64,000 nt of DNA from Fasciolopsis buskii (GCA_008360955.1 LUCM01003323.1:352462-416461); one strand, 5' to 3'; counted from the stretch's first letter, positions 1-13,930 are shown. Numbers and translations are program-made. The notes: generated from the sequence alone by a model not told the origin.

Positions 1-2460
1 AAACTCTGGGGAAAGGCAGCGGTCAGTGAGGCTTGCCTTGCTGTTTAACGCTGAACGGTGATGATGAGGAGGAGGAGGATCGCACTATCCACTGCATCGA
101 GCATGGTGGGTAGTGATAGGTATGGGTATGGAAAAAACTTGCAGTGAGTTGAATCTTGAAAAACATGAATTTCCTTTCCAGTTTACATTGAAAAACATTT
201 GGCTGCGTTGTCATTGCACTTTATTGGAGTGTTTGGGGGTCCGTAGTGGGGGATCATTGATATAATATTGAAGTAGCTGAAATCATTTATTCCTTTCATC
301 TATTTCATGACTAATGGACAACATTTCTGGAGTGGACCGTGATCGCATGGAGAAATAATCTATTGTATCAGGAGTCGAACCCGGGACCTTCAAGGCCAGC
401 TTCACAGCGTCCAATCTGGAGAGTGCTTCATGAAGAAATCATGTTCGACATCCAATCCACTCAGACAGCGTGGATGAACGATCAAATTCCGGGCGACTAA
501 AATCAAACACTTATTCGCACACGTAATTTGTGAATTCACATAAGTTTCCGGCAGTGTATTACTGTACCAAGTCCACTTATAGTCCCCTTCACTATCGGTA
601 GGTTTCACAAAATAAAGGTAACGATTTTTAATCAGTTTTGTAAAAAAACGAATAGATGCCATGAGCTTAGATCATCCCCCCTCCACGCACGTATGCGCGT
701 GCACACACACACGGCCACACAATACCGGCTGTAGACGACGAACTGGAACATGCTATAGATGATACCCCATCTATCTAAATGTAACGGCGATGCAGAGTTG
801 CCATGATTCCCATCATGACTGGAACATTAAATCCCTTCACGAAAACAAAAATCAACTACTACGGCTCGAGAAGTCTTCGATCAGAGAGGCATGCGTAGGT
901 AGCGCCATTCCACTATTTGTCATTATCTTCATATGGCCTTTCGATCAGCCCGCGCGTGAACGGAATCGAAAATCAATCAAAACACTGTGGACTCTGCCGT
1001 AAAACAGAAAAAAAATACGTAAAAGCGCAAATTCCAAATGACTCATCAACTCAGACAACGTCACACGTTTTAAGCCTGCACAGACACATGCGCCGCGGCC
1101 GGTGTGTACATGCGTTAGCGTATTACAGACGAGGAAAGATAGCGGACGAGCGGAGAGGCAGAGTGGAGTCAAAAAACGTTTGTATTTTGACCTGAATCAG
1201 ATGCATAGGTAGAAATTAATGTGACAACAATCGGACCGATAACCAATCAGAACAGCGGGAAAACGGTACGGCAATTTAAAACAGAGGTGCACAATAAGGT
1301 GGGCGCGAACACGAATCGCACCGGTTCACAACGGATGACACTCAATGGGAGGGTAAAAACACCCAGTGACTAGTCCCTCACACTCGTTGTTTATCAATTT
1401 TGGTTGACACCAGGTTGCGAAAGGCATGCAACTGCGATCAATAACTTTATTACACTTTGGATTCGATAGTCAAATTGAACCCCTAAGGGTTTGTGTACTA
1501 CACAACCTGAAATGGCGAGAGAAAAAGTGTTTCTCTAATATTACACCGTAGTTAATTGGCTTCATTTGCAGGCAAGTCGAACAGCTTGTTATGCTCTGAT
1601 TCGACTTGTGACGGACACCAGCACGCTGTCTGCTGTCTGGGCCATTCCAAACGAGACAACGGAAGTACGACCGCAGTCTCGAATAGTAGGAGTTGACCTC
1701 GCTAGTGGACAAGTCGATCATTCTGTGAGAGGAACAGGAAACAAATTCGAAGCGTAACTAGGACCGACAGCCCACAACCACTTATCCCACAAACTGGAGG
1801 AAAACCGTAATTCTGTCGTATTGTTCATATTTACCATTATGGATGAGTGAATTTCTGAGGGAAAATCGTGAATCGTACAGCACTAAAGCGTGAGTAGTTC
1901 GGCTTCCGTGAGGAACAAAATAGCGCGAGGTAGACAGCAGCATCGATCGACAGCAGACTATTTCATACAGCAACTGAAACAGTCTTGTACTTCACATTGC
2001 AAATATTTTATAGAACAACTGCACGAGAGTTCCGGAAACAAACGGCAGTCGGTCAAAGAACATAAAATGGGTGTGTGCCGCTAGTCCTAGGGGCCAATGG
2101 TCAAAATTGATTTCAGCGTAAAGAAACCTTTCTCAAAAAGTCTGAACAAACCACAGTAAGCCGTAATGTTTCTTTGCTAATTAACCGTCTGTTACGGATA
2201 TTTGGCTCCTTTGGTCAAAGTAAACATACTATCTCCGTGCGACACTGCACATGTAATTTACGGTCTTAAGAATGAACCAAAGCGTTCTGAGATCCGGCCC
2301 CTGCCAATGTGATACTACAACCGAGACTCCATAGTTCGCAGATTGTCTTCCCACAATTTCATTTACGCCAGAAAAACTGGCGTATCGGTTCTATGGTAGC
2401 CACAAGGTCAAATCAATCATAACCATCTACGGTGCACAAACAGCATATATATCTTTCATC
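1..2460. other. gap: no supported gene
   Basis: Apart from the CCAAT/TATA-like site, I see only a B-box-like GGGTTCGACTCC on minus near 372, a short CA run and chance ORFs. The acceptor at 1571 is noted above. Confidence 0.4.
1243..1280 (+). promoter_or_regulatory. CCAAT box with TATA-like element
   Basis: CCAATCAG (1243-1250) is followed 24 bp later by ATTTAAA (1274-1280). A strong acceptor (CTTCATTTGCAG) at 1571 downstream opens two competing frames, so a gene in this direction is possible but unproven. Confidence 0.2.
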
Positions 2461-2467
2461 TTCTACT

Positions 2468-2590
2468 TTACTTACTAATGAAATAGCAATGTACATAATT
2501 ATTCAGGAAGGAGGAGGCGCGCAACAGGAGGCTGGTAAGCGGGAAAGTTGACCGGCGGTGGGAGGATTCGAATCCGCGGCCTTATTTATA
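2468..2590 (-). mobile_element. tRNA-derived SINE copy, 5'-truncated
   Basis: On minus it contains the B box GGATTCGAATCC (2564-2575), the CCACCGCCGGTCAACTTTCC body and a tail ATTGCTATTTCATTAGTAA, matching the copy at 9.0 kb. The tRNA A-box half is missing. Confidence 0.75.
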
Positions 2591-3757
2591 ATGGAATACA
2601 GAACATTTTTTTGAAAATGTAACATGATTCATTCAGAAAACTTCCTTAGGAGTGCAGATACTTTGTGATATAGCCGTCAGATGGAAGGGATTAAGACGTG
2701 GTTCTCACAACTGTACGACTACAAACGCAGCAAGAGTAAAAGGACCGATATCGTTTGGGAACAATTTAGGAATATTTCAGTAATATATGTCCTGCTGGTC
2801 AGTCAATATTGTCATAGCTCAAAACAGTTCGAGTAATTTCCTGTTTCACTTTTTCCGATCCACTTATTCTGCTCATGTTGGTAAGAAATGCAAAATGTAA
2901 GCACAGAAGACCTCTTAGAGCTTCATTACCCTTATAGAAACGCATATTTAGCTACACCTGAAAAACAACTCTTTCCGAGAGTGTTTTGTTTCTCATCAAC
3001 AACGAGCTCTATCTGAAAACAGAAGGGGTCAGAGGATGAAGAAATAAGGAGTATTCAGTTTGCAACGGGAATCAGCAGTGTATCATCCGCTGCGGGTGGG
3101 AAATAGGGGAATAACTTCAAATCTAATTACTGTTTGCGTTATTGTGTAGCACAGAATTATTTTCAATGATGGTTAACGATGCCTTTCTTATGTCTTGCGT
3201 CATTTTACTTTTTTCCTCCAAACGGAATAAAAAAGCAGGCTATTTCCCTTGGGATATGAAGCCGATAACAAGGTCCGCAATACTCTGAATTAAGACTGCA
3301 CGATCGTGTAAAAGACGCAGTCAAAAATTGCCAGTTTAGCAGTCTAGTCATCGGAAGGTGACCAAGTTTTCGGGGTTTATTCAAATACTTCGTCAGTTTG
3401 TCCTGTTGACTCACCAGAGTGATCTGCATCGACGGCAAAATAAGCTTCTATGAAGGCATCCATCATGTTTGTCAAACGAAGAAAATGTCCTTTGTATGAT
3501 CGATAGACTTGGCAACTAGACGCGAACCGAACCGCCTCCAAAGTCCCGAGTCAATTGCACGGTGCGGTGGACGTGGTTTCCAGCCCCGTTGCGAACTTCG
3601 CTTCCAAATCGACGCCGCGGGAGGCAAGTAGCCGTTGGTCAGTCGGCCTAAAAATTCACCAATAGCCGTTGTAGTGTCTGTGTATCCGTGCTTCAGTAGT
3701 GCGTTTAAGTGTGTGTATGCGCGCGAATGCAAGACAAGCAAACGAGACTGCCAAAGC

Positions 3758-3850
3758 CACGTGTTTTTCAGCGAAGCAGCATGGGTTTTCGTCAACCAAT
3801 CAGCACGCAGCAGCCACGTGTCATGTCGCACTGTTCAACAATCTGATTGG
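3758..3850. promoter_or_regulatory. CCAAT/E-box cluster, possible promoter
   Basis: Two palindromic E boxes CACGTG (3758-3763, 3815-3820) alternate with CCAATCAG (3796-3803) and its exact reverse complement CTGATTGG (3843-3850). The 150 bp before it (3500-3640) are unusually rich in CpG for this window. Such spacing is typical of NF-Y with bHLH-ZIP sites in animal promoters. No TATA box is obvious. It could drive a plus-strand gene starting at the ATG at 4106, or a minus-strand gene. Confidence 0.4.
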
Positions 3851-4115
3851 TCCAGTCATCGGTCCCATGTACATGGTATCGTTTTCAGCCGTTTGATCTG
3901 ACTGGTACGGTTTAGCTGCGAAACTCGGCCATCCAACGCTGGAAATGGTTTGCGGTCTCGTGGTCTGTGAATTTGATAGCCCTAAACGCTTTTGCGCAAT
4001 TCATTTATCACAGGAAATTGATCTATGGGATCAATAGAAAAAATTGTTACAGTAAACTAGAGAAAACAATTCCCATGCTTTGCGAAACTCATCTAATAAG
4101 AAAATATGTACTTAC

Positions 4116-4214
4116 GAGGAGCCAGTGACAACGATGGCTTTAATGCTCCGTCGTACAACACCGCGGGGGTTATGGTTTTTCAATACCCGATGAATCTCTT
4201 TCGCGTCGAGTGCG
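4116..4214 (-). CDS. candidate exon on the minus strand, rival frame on plus
   Basis: On minus, 99 nt between TTTTACTCACTGTTAG and TCCTC|GTAAGT read LDAKEIHRVLKNHNPRGVV and end KAIVVTGSS. On plus, the same bases hold an ATG (4106) frame, MYLRGASDNDGFNAPSYN and onward, ending AACA|GTGAGT, downstream of the CCAAT/E-box cluster. Only one is likely to be real. The minus exon has both splice sites; the plus one has promoter context. I cannot choose between them. Confidence 0.25.
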
Positions 4215-4249
4215 CTAACAGTGAGTAAAAATATTCAAAATGCAATGAA

Positions 4250-7200
4250 GAATTAATAAGAAATCGCCTCACAAGGTCAATGAAGCAACGAATTAATATT
4301 GTTTGTGGATCATGACTGGCCGGTTCTGTGTGGGTAACAAACAAGACACATGGGTACGCGGTTAGTGATCACAAATACCCGGACGACATGTAATGGGTGA
4401 CGCAGCGAGAACAGAGATGACATCGGTCGCTCCGCAATCTGGCCAAGCAACCTGGTCGTAAGCCGTTCTCGGAGGCTCTAACAGTTCAAATCTGTTAGCA
4501 CTTGACTTCTAGGCCGCACAGCTAGTTACAATGTATTCAGCACATGATTCAGAACATCCACCAGACGGTGGGGTACCCAAGGGTACTTGTTTTCCAAACT
4601 GATCATGGTTAAACTTCAAATCCAGTGAACCACTGGAATGGCATGCTTGGAAGCTTCGAGATTAAAAACCATTGTGAAGCCAGTCTAACACTCAAAAAAC
4701 AACCGCAGATCCTAGTCTTAAAGTCGGTATTTACTCCTCTTTCGGCTCTATATATTTGCAACTGAGACTCACTGTTACCGACTGATAGGTTGAGTGAATT
4801 TGGAATCCGCAAGCTTAATTATGCGTGTTTTCCGCCGTACGGATTCAACGTTATAAAGCCGTAAAAAGTTAAGCAAATGATTTTTGGCACGCGCCCAAAA
4901 GGTACGGCGATATACAATCGTTATCGTTCACAATATCTGTGAAGTTTTGGCAGTATTTACAGTATTCCCAGAAAGCCTAGTTTACATCAATCAAAATAGG
5001 CCTCACAGTAATTGATGAAGACAATAAAGCACCACCGGTTTGCCAAAGCAACCAAGCAAATTAAACAAGACCCAGTTGGAATCAATGAAAAAAAGAGTAC
5101 GGTCGCATACGAGTCAGACATATTCAATTTAAATAACTGCGCTATGTGGTTCAGAACTGCAACTCTTTGATGTTGTTTTTCAGTTTCCGAATTCCGATAA
5201 ATGTAACGGCAGCCTGCGAGGCTGAAAATGGATTCCATTCTTTAGTTGTCATACGAAGTAAGGTGCTGCACAAAAAGCTGATTTATGTACAACAGAATGT
5301 ACAATCTGTTTTACTCACATCCAGAGTAAATGCAGTGTTGAAATGAATAATCACGTATACCATTCGCCACATATTCACACTAGTGGCAGCTACGTGGCGG
5401 ACAAGCTCGTTTTCATTGATCCGTAATCATGCCAATGAGTCAAGTATCGTATGTTGCACAATGGGTAGGAAGTGGGACCGATTAGACAAAAGAAGGTTGA
5501 GAACTAGTTTACTGATAACAGCACACAATAATCCAGGAGTATAACAGCAGTAATGGGAAAAATAACCATGGAAAATCCGCAGCAAATCGCCAGGCCAATA
5601 TGATGTGCATAAATTACTGTTTACTTCCATAATCTATGGTAGTTCATATCGGACAAGTAAAGGATATCTGCAAAAAATTCAGTCCATATTATGACTAATT
5701 TTCTAGTCACTCGAATTTCAGATGCCATATCAGTCAGCGACTGTGCTTAGGGTTATGTAAAAGTTCCGCTTACGTGGATTCAATCCGAGTCCCAAGCAGA
5801 ATGATCGTTTCACCAGTATATAATTCCGAGGAAAATATTTAGATTCAAAACACACTTTTCATCTAGTTGCCAAACTATTCTACCCGATTCCCAGGAGAGA
5901 TGTCCTTCGTCACAGGATCTGAGTGCTACGGCAGATATATTTATCAACGCCTAAAACTCATTTTTTGTTGGAGGATTTGTTAATTGTTCTTCTCCGTTGT
6001 AATCATGCTTCACCCCGACAAAGACTGCTGCCAACTGCACCATTGTTTGTTTCTAACACGCCCGCTGAAAGAACCATTTTTCAGCCCTCATTTCGAGCTA
6101 GTGCAGCTACACGTAGAAAAATGAGGATCCGGCCAAAATCAGAAATGGATACGAGACGAAAAACGATGTTATAGTTGCAAGGAACAATAAAAATACCAGA
6201 AGCATGCAGCTCGGCGATGATCATATAGAGGTTGAATGTGAAAAACACGCTCAAACTGCTCGGCAGACGTTCACGTTCAAAACGCGCTGCCCAGGACTTT
6301 GGTCAGAAACGTGTGTACGTCAATCGCACATTAGCATGACCAAGGCAAACTGATGTGTGACCGCATATGATAGTCAGATCGAGAAAAAGGTCGATCTGAA
6401 ACGTTCAAACATCAGTTGGATAAAAACTCACAGAACATTTGAGACACCAGATCGGTCTTTAACCCAAAAAGTCCAATTCGAACGAGAGCTGCATTATTAT
6501 GATGCCGGCGGTGATCAGTCGGTACACCGGCGGCCTTAGGGACTCTCCCAATCGTCGATTAATTCTCTGCCTGACAGCTTTTCAAAGGCCATGACCTTCT
6601 TCCTAAAACGTTATTTAGTTGTTTTACTAGAAATAAAAAAGCGAAACGACTATCATTTAAGTAAATTTTATGAAGTTTAACGCTCGGTTGGATATTTTTG
6701 GTTCAGTGTAGATTGTTATGTAGTTATTCTGAGCCACGGCTTTACCGTACATTGCCTGAGATTGCTCATTAGTGGGTAGGAATTAGTAATTTTTGTTTAC
6801 TAGAGGAATAGCAAAGACCGGCACATAATCGACACTAACGTACTGTTTTTGTACACTATAGTCAATCAGGAATGAGTGGTTTTATTGCTGTTTTATGGTT
6901 GAATGCTTTACAAGTTTACCTAGGTCAGTTCAGGGCGCAAGTGTTTTAACGTTCAACGAAATACAAAAAGCGCTTACTTGTCAGACCAATGTTTCGCAAG
7001 TACCCACAAATGCATCCCTAACATTTACGCAAATGGTCCACTCACCGACAACCTACTATTTTTCACTGTCATTTCCACTTTCTCCCTTTTTATTGGATCA
7101 TCAGATGCAATTGTTAGTTACGTGTTTCTTTTTCATTGCATAGGCCATTCTTGGATTACGAATAACCGTTACTTGTTTCAACTCTGATATTCCTTATCGA

Positions 7201-8600
7201 TCAGGAACCTGAACGATAGAGAAAAGTGGCAACGTTGCACCAACCATTCTCGTGTTTGTTGGATAGACCCGAATGACCGAAAAACAAATGTTGCAGTCTA
7301 TCGCTGTGCCAGACAGATCGGATTTTATGAAGCGGATCAGGCATACAAATGGCCCACGAAATCAGGTACTATAAATGTGACACTAATCAGGAAGCTTCCG
7401 TGGGGCTACTCGTTTTTGGATTCGGAAATTCGGTTCGCGAAAAACTTTCAAGGTCATCAGTATTTTTCTACGTTTTGTGTTTTAATTCCGTTTCCGTTGG
7501 GCCTGGAAGGTTGACAATCTAAACACCTGTTCTGAATTGCACTTACCCATTGGACGCATAAAAGAGACTAATATAATTTGGTTGAAATTTTGAATCCTAT
7601 ATATGGGAAATGCTATCAAGGCCGGTACAAATGTGCGGCTAAGAAACTTAGTTTCGTAAAAAAGAGAATATTCTTTACCGTCACTGATGAGAAGGCGTGA
7701 GTGGATGATGCTATTCAAAGATTTTAAAAGTTCTACAACTAGTTTCGCCTAGTATTCAAAAATTATATTACTCACTGCGCTCTGAATCAAAATTCCGTAG
7801 TGTTCATTCGACGGATAAACAACGCTATACTTGCGTTGTCGAAGTTGATTATATGATCGGTTACGAAACGCACCTGCTGAAAAGATACGATTAGATTTGA
7901 CAACATTAAGAGTGAATGGCATCATTTACTTGATCTTTGTAATGTTCACTCATTCCGTGGGCAGTTGATAAGTCTGATGTCAACATGGAAATTAAAGATT
8001 GGTTGCCATTCTACTTTCCAAAAAGTTATTAAATGTTCATTGATGGAGTTGCTGCCGTAGGTACCGTAAAGGCACAACCACCCTCTGATTAGCTCGCACT
8101 CAAGTGGACGGTTTATTGTATACTTTCGCTCTCTCTATCGCTAATCAAAGGATTAAAAATAGAAATTGTAATCAATGCACATCAGCCGATCCCCAACTCG
8201 GACAAAAATCATTCAGATTAATCGATCGTGAGAGAAGCGAACACGATGAACAACACATTTTCTGCTTTGATCCTTTAAGGTTTGCATCCTGTGTGCTTTG
8301 TATAATAGAATAAAAAGTTTGCAAAGACCATATATTGGTTACGGTCTCCTTGCATTTCTTATAGTTACGCCTATGGATCACCCTTTTCACTGATCTGTAG
8401 ATGATAAAATGCCGATTCTCAGTGCCCATGGACTGTTTCCTGAGTTGATAGCTTCTTGAATCCCACCTTCACTACAGAGTAGCGTAACTGTGGACTAGCC
8501 TTCGTTTCCGTCAGACAGGTAATTCGGGAATTTCAAACTTATTATTTTCATGGTCACGCGATGGCTCCCGAGCCCTTTGTTGTGGTTCCAGTTTTGTTCA
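4250..8600. other. gap: no supported gene
   Basis: Chance-length ORFs only. A minus-strand donor (CCAATGG|GTAAGT near 7550) ends an open stretch, SRTFVPALIAFPIYRIQNF, that could be an exon, but nothing else supports it. Confidence 0.4.
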
Positions 8601-8639
8601 GATGTCAAATTCATTGGAATGAACTCAAGAAGTCCAAGG

Positions 8640-8828
8640 TGAAAATTAGCTTGTTCCTGCGCGTAGGAAGAACCAGAGGGTTGGAAGCATTGTTGGCAGA
8701 TGTAACTCGAATTACACCTACCAACAACGCTGTGTTATTAACATTATATCATTCAATTTAATAAATCAGTATACAGCGTATCGATTTTTCGATTCACTCT
8801 TTACGTCATTTGGTCCTGATATTTTCAA
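8640..8828 (+). repeat. interspersed repeat related to the 44.8-45.0 kb fold-back
   Basis: CTACCAACAACGCTGTGTTA and the following ~110 bp, through TTTGGTCCTGATAT, match minus-strand 44905-44793 with about 75-80% identity. Both copies keep the frame RFFDxLxTSFGPDI, which hints that the repeat derives from a coding sequence of a mobile element I cannot name. Confidence 0.6.
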
Positions 8829-8935
8829 GGGTAGGAAGCAGTTCTTAAGAGCAGGATCGTGGGAGTATGAGGCAGTGTGATTTTAACGGATATTTTGGTG
8901 TGTGTGGGAGCAAACTGTTCTATGGTCTCGATTTT

Positions 8936-9125
8936 GCGGTGGCTAACTCTAACGCCTTCAGCCGGTCGTCTCGACGCTAGCGGATAAGTTCGTAGCGTTC
9001 GGATGTGAAGTTCGCGGGTACGAATCCTCCCATCACCGGTCAACTTCCCCACTTGACAGCCCTCTGTTGGTCGCAGCCCCCTTCCTGGAAAGTGATGTTC
9101 ATTGTTATTTCATTAATAAAGGAAG
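8936..9125 (+). mobile_element. tRNA-derived SINE copy, near full length
   Basis: It has a GTGGCTAACTCTAACG A-box-like start (8937), the B-box-like GGGTACGAATCC (9016), the body CCGGTCAACTTCCCC, and a tail GTTATTTCATTAATAAA (9103-9120). This is the best reference copy in the window. Confidence 0.75.
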
Positions 9126-9129
9126 CAAA

Positions 9130-10510
9130 AGATAAAAGACCAGTCCACTCCTAACTCGTTTAACCAAGCGAGGACGATCCAGTGGCCTCTGGCCGCTCAA
9201 AACGACAATTTCCTTAATTTGTCACAATCAAATGGTTTGTATAGATCCACACAACATGGCGCTTTTCAGCCGATTGCACCTCCGTCTGAGGCCTTCATTG
9301 CCTATTATTTAGTCTTCATATCTAATGCCGCCCCCCAGTCCCCTCTGAATGTGTTACCAAATCCGACCTCCTGCAATCAGTCAGCGAACTAGGCTGATTC
9401 GGTATTTGGCCTTGGTTTGCAGTCGATCCACGTCCAAGTCCGTGTGTGGTTCAACTGACGTCAGAGGAATTTGATCGTCAGTCCAGCTTCACGTTTGTAT
9501 GATTCATCACACCGAGGCAAAATGGTCGTGCACTTTTGGCATTCGCATGCAGCATCCCCTTGCGCAAACGATACAGCGACGGAGATAGACCCGTGTTGTG
9601 AACACCTAGTTTGGCGGATTGCTGCTGGGATGGGACGATCAGACGATGAATCTTTGTGCCCTTGCTTGTTCGTGGGTGATATTTGCAAAACAGATGGCAC
9701 GCATTGGATAAAAACTTTACCCAACCGTTGTAGGCTGTTTAGGCTCAGCGAATGCGTCTGCTTATCAGCCCGATGTCGTGAATTTCAACAGTCTGAGATG
9801 AACAACCAAGGCTTAGATGATGCCTTACTCAATTGGTTTTCCGCTCCTGCGAAAACTCAGTGGATGGAGAAACGCAATCGTAGAAAAAACATTTTCTTAC
9901 ACATCACCAAATGCAATCACAGTCTGTTTCTATTCACGGAAGTTAAGTTGACGTTCTCACGCGACCGTTGCTTACTTGCAGACTGTCATCTGATGATGGA
10001 TTTATGACATCTGGAATGGATCACATGGAATCGACGGGCAGTCGGAAAGTAGGCAATGGATGTTGTACCTTAAAATTACATTGACGCCTAGATGGGTCTC
10101 AGGACGAGGTGCTGCGGTGAGTTTCAGGACTTAATGAACAACATGGCATTCCTAACAGCTGATGAAACCGAAAAAACGGTTACATGTAATAAGGAGTGGA
10201 TTTAAAAAGGCAATCATTAACATAATTACCTGTCCAGATTAAATAACAAATTAGTTTTTATTCTGTTCGCCTGAAGAACGTCAAATTGATCCAGACTGCG
10301 CAAATGAACAGTGACAGTTTTTGATAAGGGTCATCGGTAGAGGCGACTGGATCCGACATGCCGATTGCACTGCTTGACCTGTTATTTTAATAATTGATCG
10401 AAATCAAACTAAGGTGCGCTGATTTTAGTGAAATAATCTTACCCAAGATCGGAAAGCAGCCGGACCGATAGGCCATCTGTAGAACAGACGGAACTGCGGA
10501 CATGCATGCT
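9130..10510. other. gap: long ORF of unknown meaning
   Basis: A 178-codon open frame (9471-10007, plus) is longer than most chance runs here. It has no recognisable domain; one segment (GLDDALLNWFSAPAK) faintly recalls CENP-B/Tigger-type DNA-binding regions. I treat it as undecided. Confidence 0.3.
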
Positions 10511-10519
10511 TAAAATCTG

Positions 10520-10640
10520 TGACCATCGGTGGTCCAGCGGTCAACATGACGAAGTTTCCGTGTGCATGGGGCTATTCGAAGTCTCACATAACCGATTTGA
10601 CCGGCGTACGACGACTTCGGTCCTGTTCCGGAAATGCCGT
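10520..10640 (+). mobile_element. tRNA-derived SINE copy, diverged
   Basis: The A box TGGTCCAGCGGTCAACAT (10530) is well kept. The B box is decayed (ATTCGAAGTC, 10574), and the body keeps GATTTGACCGGCG (10597). The 3' part is not recognisable beyond about 10640. Confidence 0.55.
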
Positions 10641-10689
10641 AATTTTTTTGTGCGCCAATCGGTGTACAAAAAATTAGCCAACTTCTATT

Positions 10690-13600
10690 ACCCCTATTAT
10701 CATTATCGTTATCCCCACTGACATTACAAGTAGTCTCCTCATAAGATTTCCACCTTTATTGCTGACCACGAAATTACGTGTTCGATGGGTGTATGTAGGG
10801 AATTTGGCTCTCAGACAAGAACGCGGTTTTCGAAATATGATAAGATTAAATCCTACCGTTTTCCATTTTAAAACTGTCTACCATCTCTCAAACTCCCTGT
10901 TTGGCTACACACAAACAACACCCACACACATGAAACCCACCACGTAGTCTTTTTCTGATAACAATAAGTTGTACGTGTGCGTCTCCGGACATCATGAAAC
11001 GCTAAATATAATCACTTCTGTCTATCGATCGGCTATTAGTAGTCTGCCAATCATATTGACCGGGTTTTCTGATTAAGTATAAATTAAACAATATAGATTA
11101 ATTCGAACCGTAACTAAGGTGATGTGAATCTATGTTTAATTCGATCTCTCCAACAGTCTGAGTAAACCTGTTCAACGTTTAAGTGATCTTGACTGGTGTA
11201 AGCAACTAGCAGGCGAGCAAAAACGTGAAATGCTTTTTTTCTTGAAATCTATATATCGTGACACTTGAACAGGAAAATCAGTGTGATCCTGGCAGAGGAA
11301 TCATCTATGTAGATTTTCGCAGGACACTGTCGACCAGTTAGCTGGATCTGCGAACGCGCATATTTGGCAGCAGAGCGCGGTTTCCATACGTTCCAAATAA
11401 ACATCATCTGCGGAACGAGATTCAATTAAGCTGAATAAACAATGCAAGGGCAAAAATAACTCGAACCTCACGTCTAAGTTTTACCAAGGGGATTAATTTG
11501 CTTCTGAACTAGGTGTGGTCGTCGAGATGGAAAGAATTCGTTATAAAACATCACAAATGAGCGCACCCTTTACCCCGCACGTATTGCACAGATTCATCTG
11601 AAAATTGACCACTCTTGGACAATGATAAATCTGGCCAATCACTTCTCGAGGGCTCTGTTTCACTGGTCTAATCGATCGACATCGTCTGTCAGCTGTCTGC
11701 TGTTCTGCAATTACTTTAGCACCACCTTCATCCCTATTTTGGACTTGAGCTACACACACACATACACACATTCACACACATGCACCACAGTGCACACATG
11801 AGTAGCAGGGGCGAGATTGGAAATGGCATATGGGCGGCGATCAATCAGCTTCCACTCCTACTGAGATGCGGTGACGTTTTGGACCAATGGTAATATAGCA
11901 ACATTGTTCAGATCATCACCAACACCATCGCAAGCGTTGCACAGGCATCTTGTACATGTTGACACCAGTTAATATTGCGTGTGCGCTGAATCTGGTGTCA
12001 TCAGCTCGAATCTGCGATGGAAGATTGTGAATTGTAAGACTAAATTAAGCGATCCTTATAACGATTTATTAGACTGACCATTAAAAGAGCAAAACCCAGT
12101 CAAAATAAGTATAAATAATGGAACATCAGAGTGTGTTCATAAGAAATTCTGAATTCGCACTTCATGGTGGGTAGAGGTCATTTTTTAAAAAAAAGTTAGC
12201 ACATGGATTGTTGGGCAGTTGCTTAGCTGTTTTGCGAGGACATCCACTCGGAGAGTTTTACTTCAAGCATACCATGACCCAATTTGGAGTTGGTATGATC
12301 GGATTTCAAAGAACTACCAACCTACAAATATTGTTAGACCAAAAGAAACGATGTTCACGGAGAAATTTTTCATTAAGTGTCATTTGCTTATTTCTTGCGG
12401 AGGAACTGGGAGTTCCACAAGATGCTGAATGTAGCGAACCCTCATCAACCGCTGTTACCCTCACTCAGCTCATCCTGTTCGAAAACGTATTAACTGTCAG
12501 TTGGAACGTAAGACCCCGAAGTCAGCCACGCAGGCCACTTCCAGGACGCGATCGCAAGTTCATTTTTTATACAGAAAATTGCCGACTGTTTTGAATGGCT
12601 TCGCGTTTTTTTTTCACCGGTCATTCGGTCTTCTAAATTACTTGGGACATAGAGTTCGACCTTTAAGAATCTGAAATCCTGTGACAATAAAGTCGAGTAA
12701 TGATCTATTTGACTTTTGTTCGAAATCTACTTAAACTTGAGTAGAAAATTTGCTCTTTTTTATTCTAAAAATTTCACCGGTGGTTTTCTGTCTTTCCAAA
12801 GCCTAGGTAGATGGTTAAAACCTATTCGTGGTGTTGTATTGTAGATTGGACATAAGAGTTAAAATAATATCCTTTCCGACTTGCTTTCCGGTAGCAGATT
12901 TGCGGATAAGGAACAATTTTCACGACTTTTGACTTGATCATCTCTGATCAAATCGCAACCTTTGGTCATAATACTGCAGTCAAGCGATTTTATTGATGTG
13001 GTCGCTTTGGCTAGGGTCATGCAGTTTCACTCGTCCCTTTGAGGGGCAATATATTTTCAAAAGAATGGTTGCGGGCTTAGTACCACTATCGTACTCACAA
13101 TCATCGCATTTAAGAGCAGACTGAGCACTTGACTTCATTCTAGGAGGAGAGAATGTTCAGCGTATATCGCAGCAAAAGTCATGTGTAGCGCATGCGGCAT
13201 GATATCACAGACTAACAATTTGATTCCACTAACTTTTGACCCCGATGATACTAGGTTCAGGTAACCACTGCCTAAACTGAGAACTGGCTAACAGAATCAG
13301 TTAAGGGCAAACCCCTCTGTCAGTCCAAGAAAGTGTAGCTGTATGATAGAAAACGCAAGATCGCATGCTGCTTGCCCGCAGTCTGGAGCAGAAAAATTCA
13401 AAATAGGAACTGGTTTATGCGCGTGTTTATGTGTACCCACGTAATTGTTTGTCCAATATGAAAGAGGAAGACAGAACAAACTATGCACGCTTGTGTGACC
13501 ATGTCAGGTCGTTTCTCCAGGTTAATGCGCATCGATCGAAATTTAGAGGCTCTGGGCTACGAATGGGCAAAATTCACTCTTGACTTTTGCTTAAGTCGGC

Positions 13601-13930
13601 ATCGTGTCAATAACGATTCCATTTCCTTTTGTCTGTTGATCACAGACTTTGAGGGTTGAACCTTTGCTAACTGCATATTCGCTACGACAGTTTCGTCCCG
13701 AACAGCAGGGCGAAAGCATGAAGGACAGGTGATACATTTTGAAAACTTGGCCAATTTCAACGAGGTCAGACTGACACCGTTTCACGATTTGTTATATTCC
13801 CCAGGAGGTCCGTACACGAACCATATCCTTTCCTATTCTCGTATTTGTTGTCCAAAACGAATAAAACTCACATAGCTATTTTTCTACTGGTGTCTCAGGC
13901 TGAATAACTCAAATATTGGTGTAATCTCTT
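10690..13930. other. gap: no supported gene
   Basis: Contains the CA tract at 11750-11790. ORFs at 12208-12594 overlap in several frames without a domain or convincing splice sites. Confidence 0.4.

Noticed and set aside
372..470. Possible intact tRNA gene on minus near 372-470
   Set aside because: A B-box-like GGTTCGACTCC is present, but the acceptor and D arms do not fold into a cloverleaf. It is at best a tRNA-derived relic.
9471..10007. 178-codon ORF as a Tigger/CENP-B-type transposase fragment
   Set aside because: Only one short segment is faintly similar. There is no catalytic DDE pattern and no terminal inverted repeats were found.
10158..10185. CTGATGAAACCG...CGGTT as another hammerhead
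   Set aside because: A stem II-like hairpin exists, but no GAAA follows it and no stem III or stem I can be drawn. Similar CTGATGA matches at 42890 and 57220 (minus) also fail in stem II or III.
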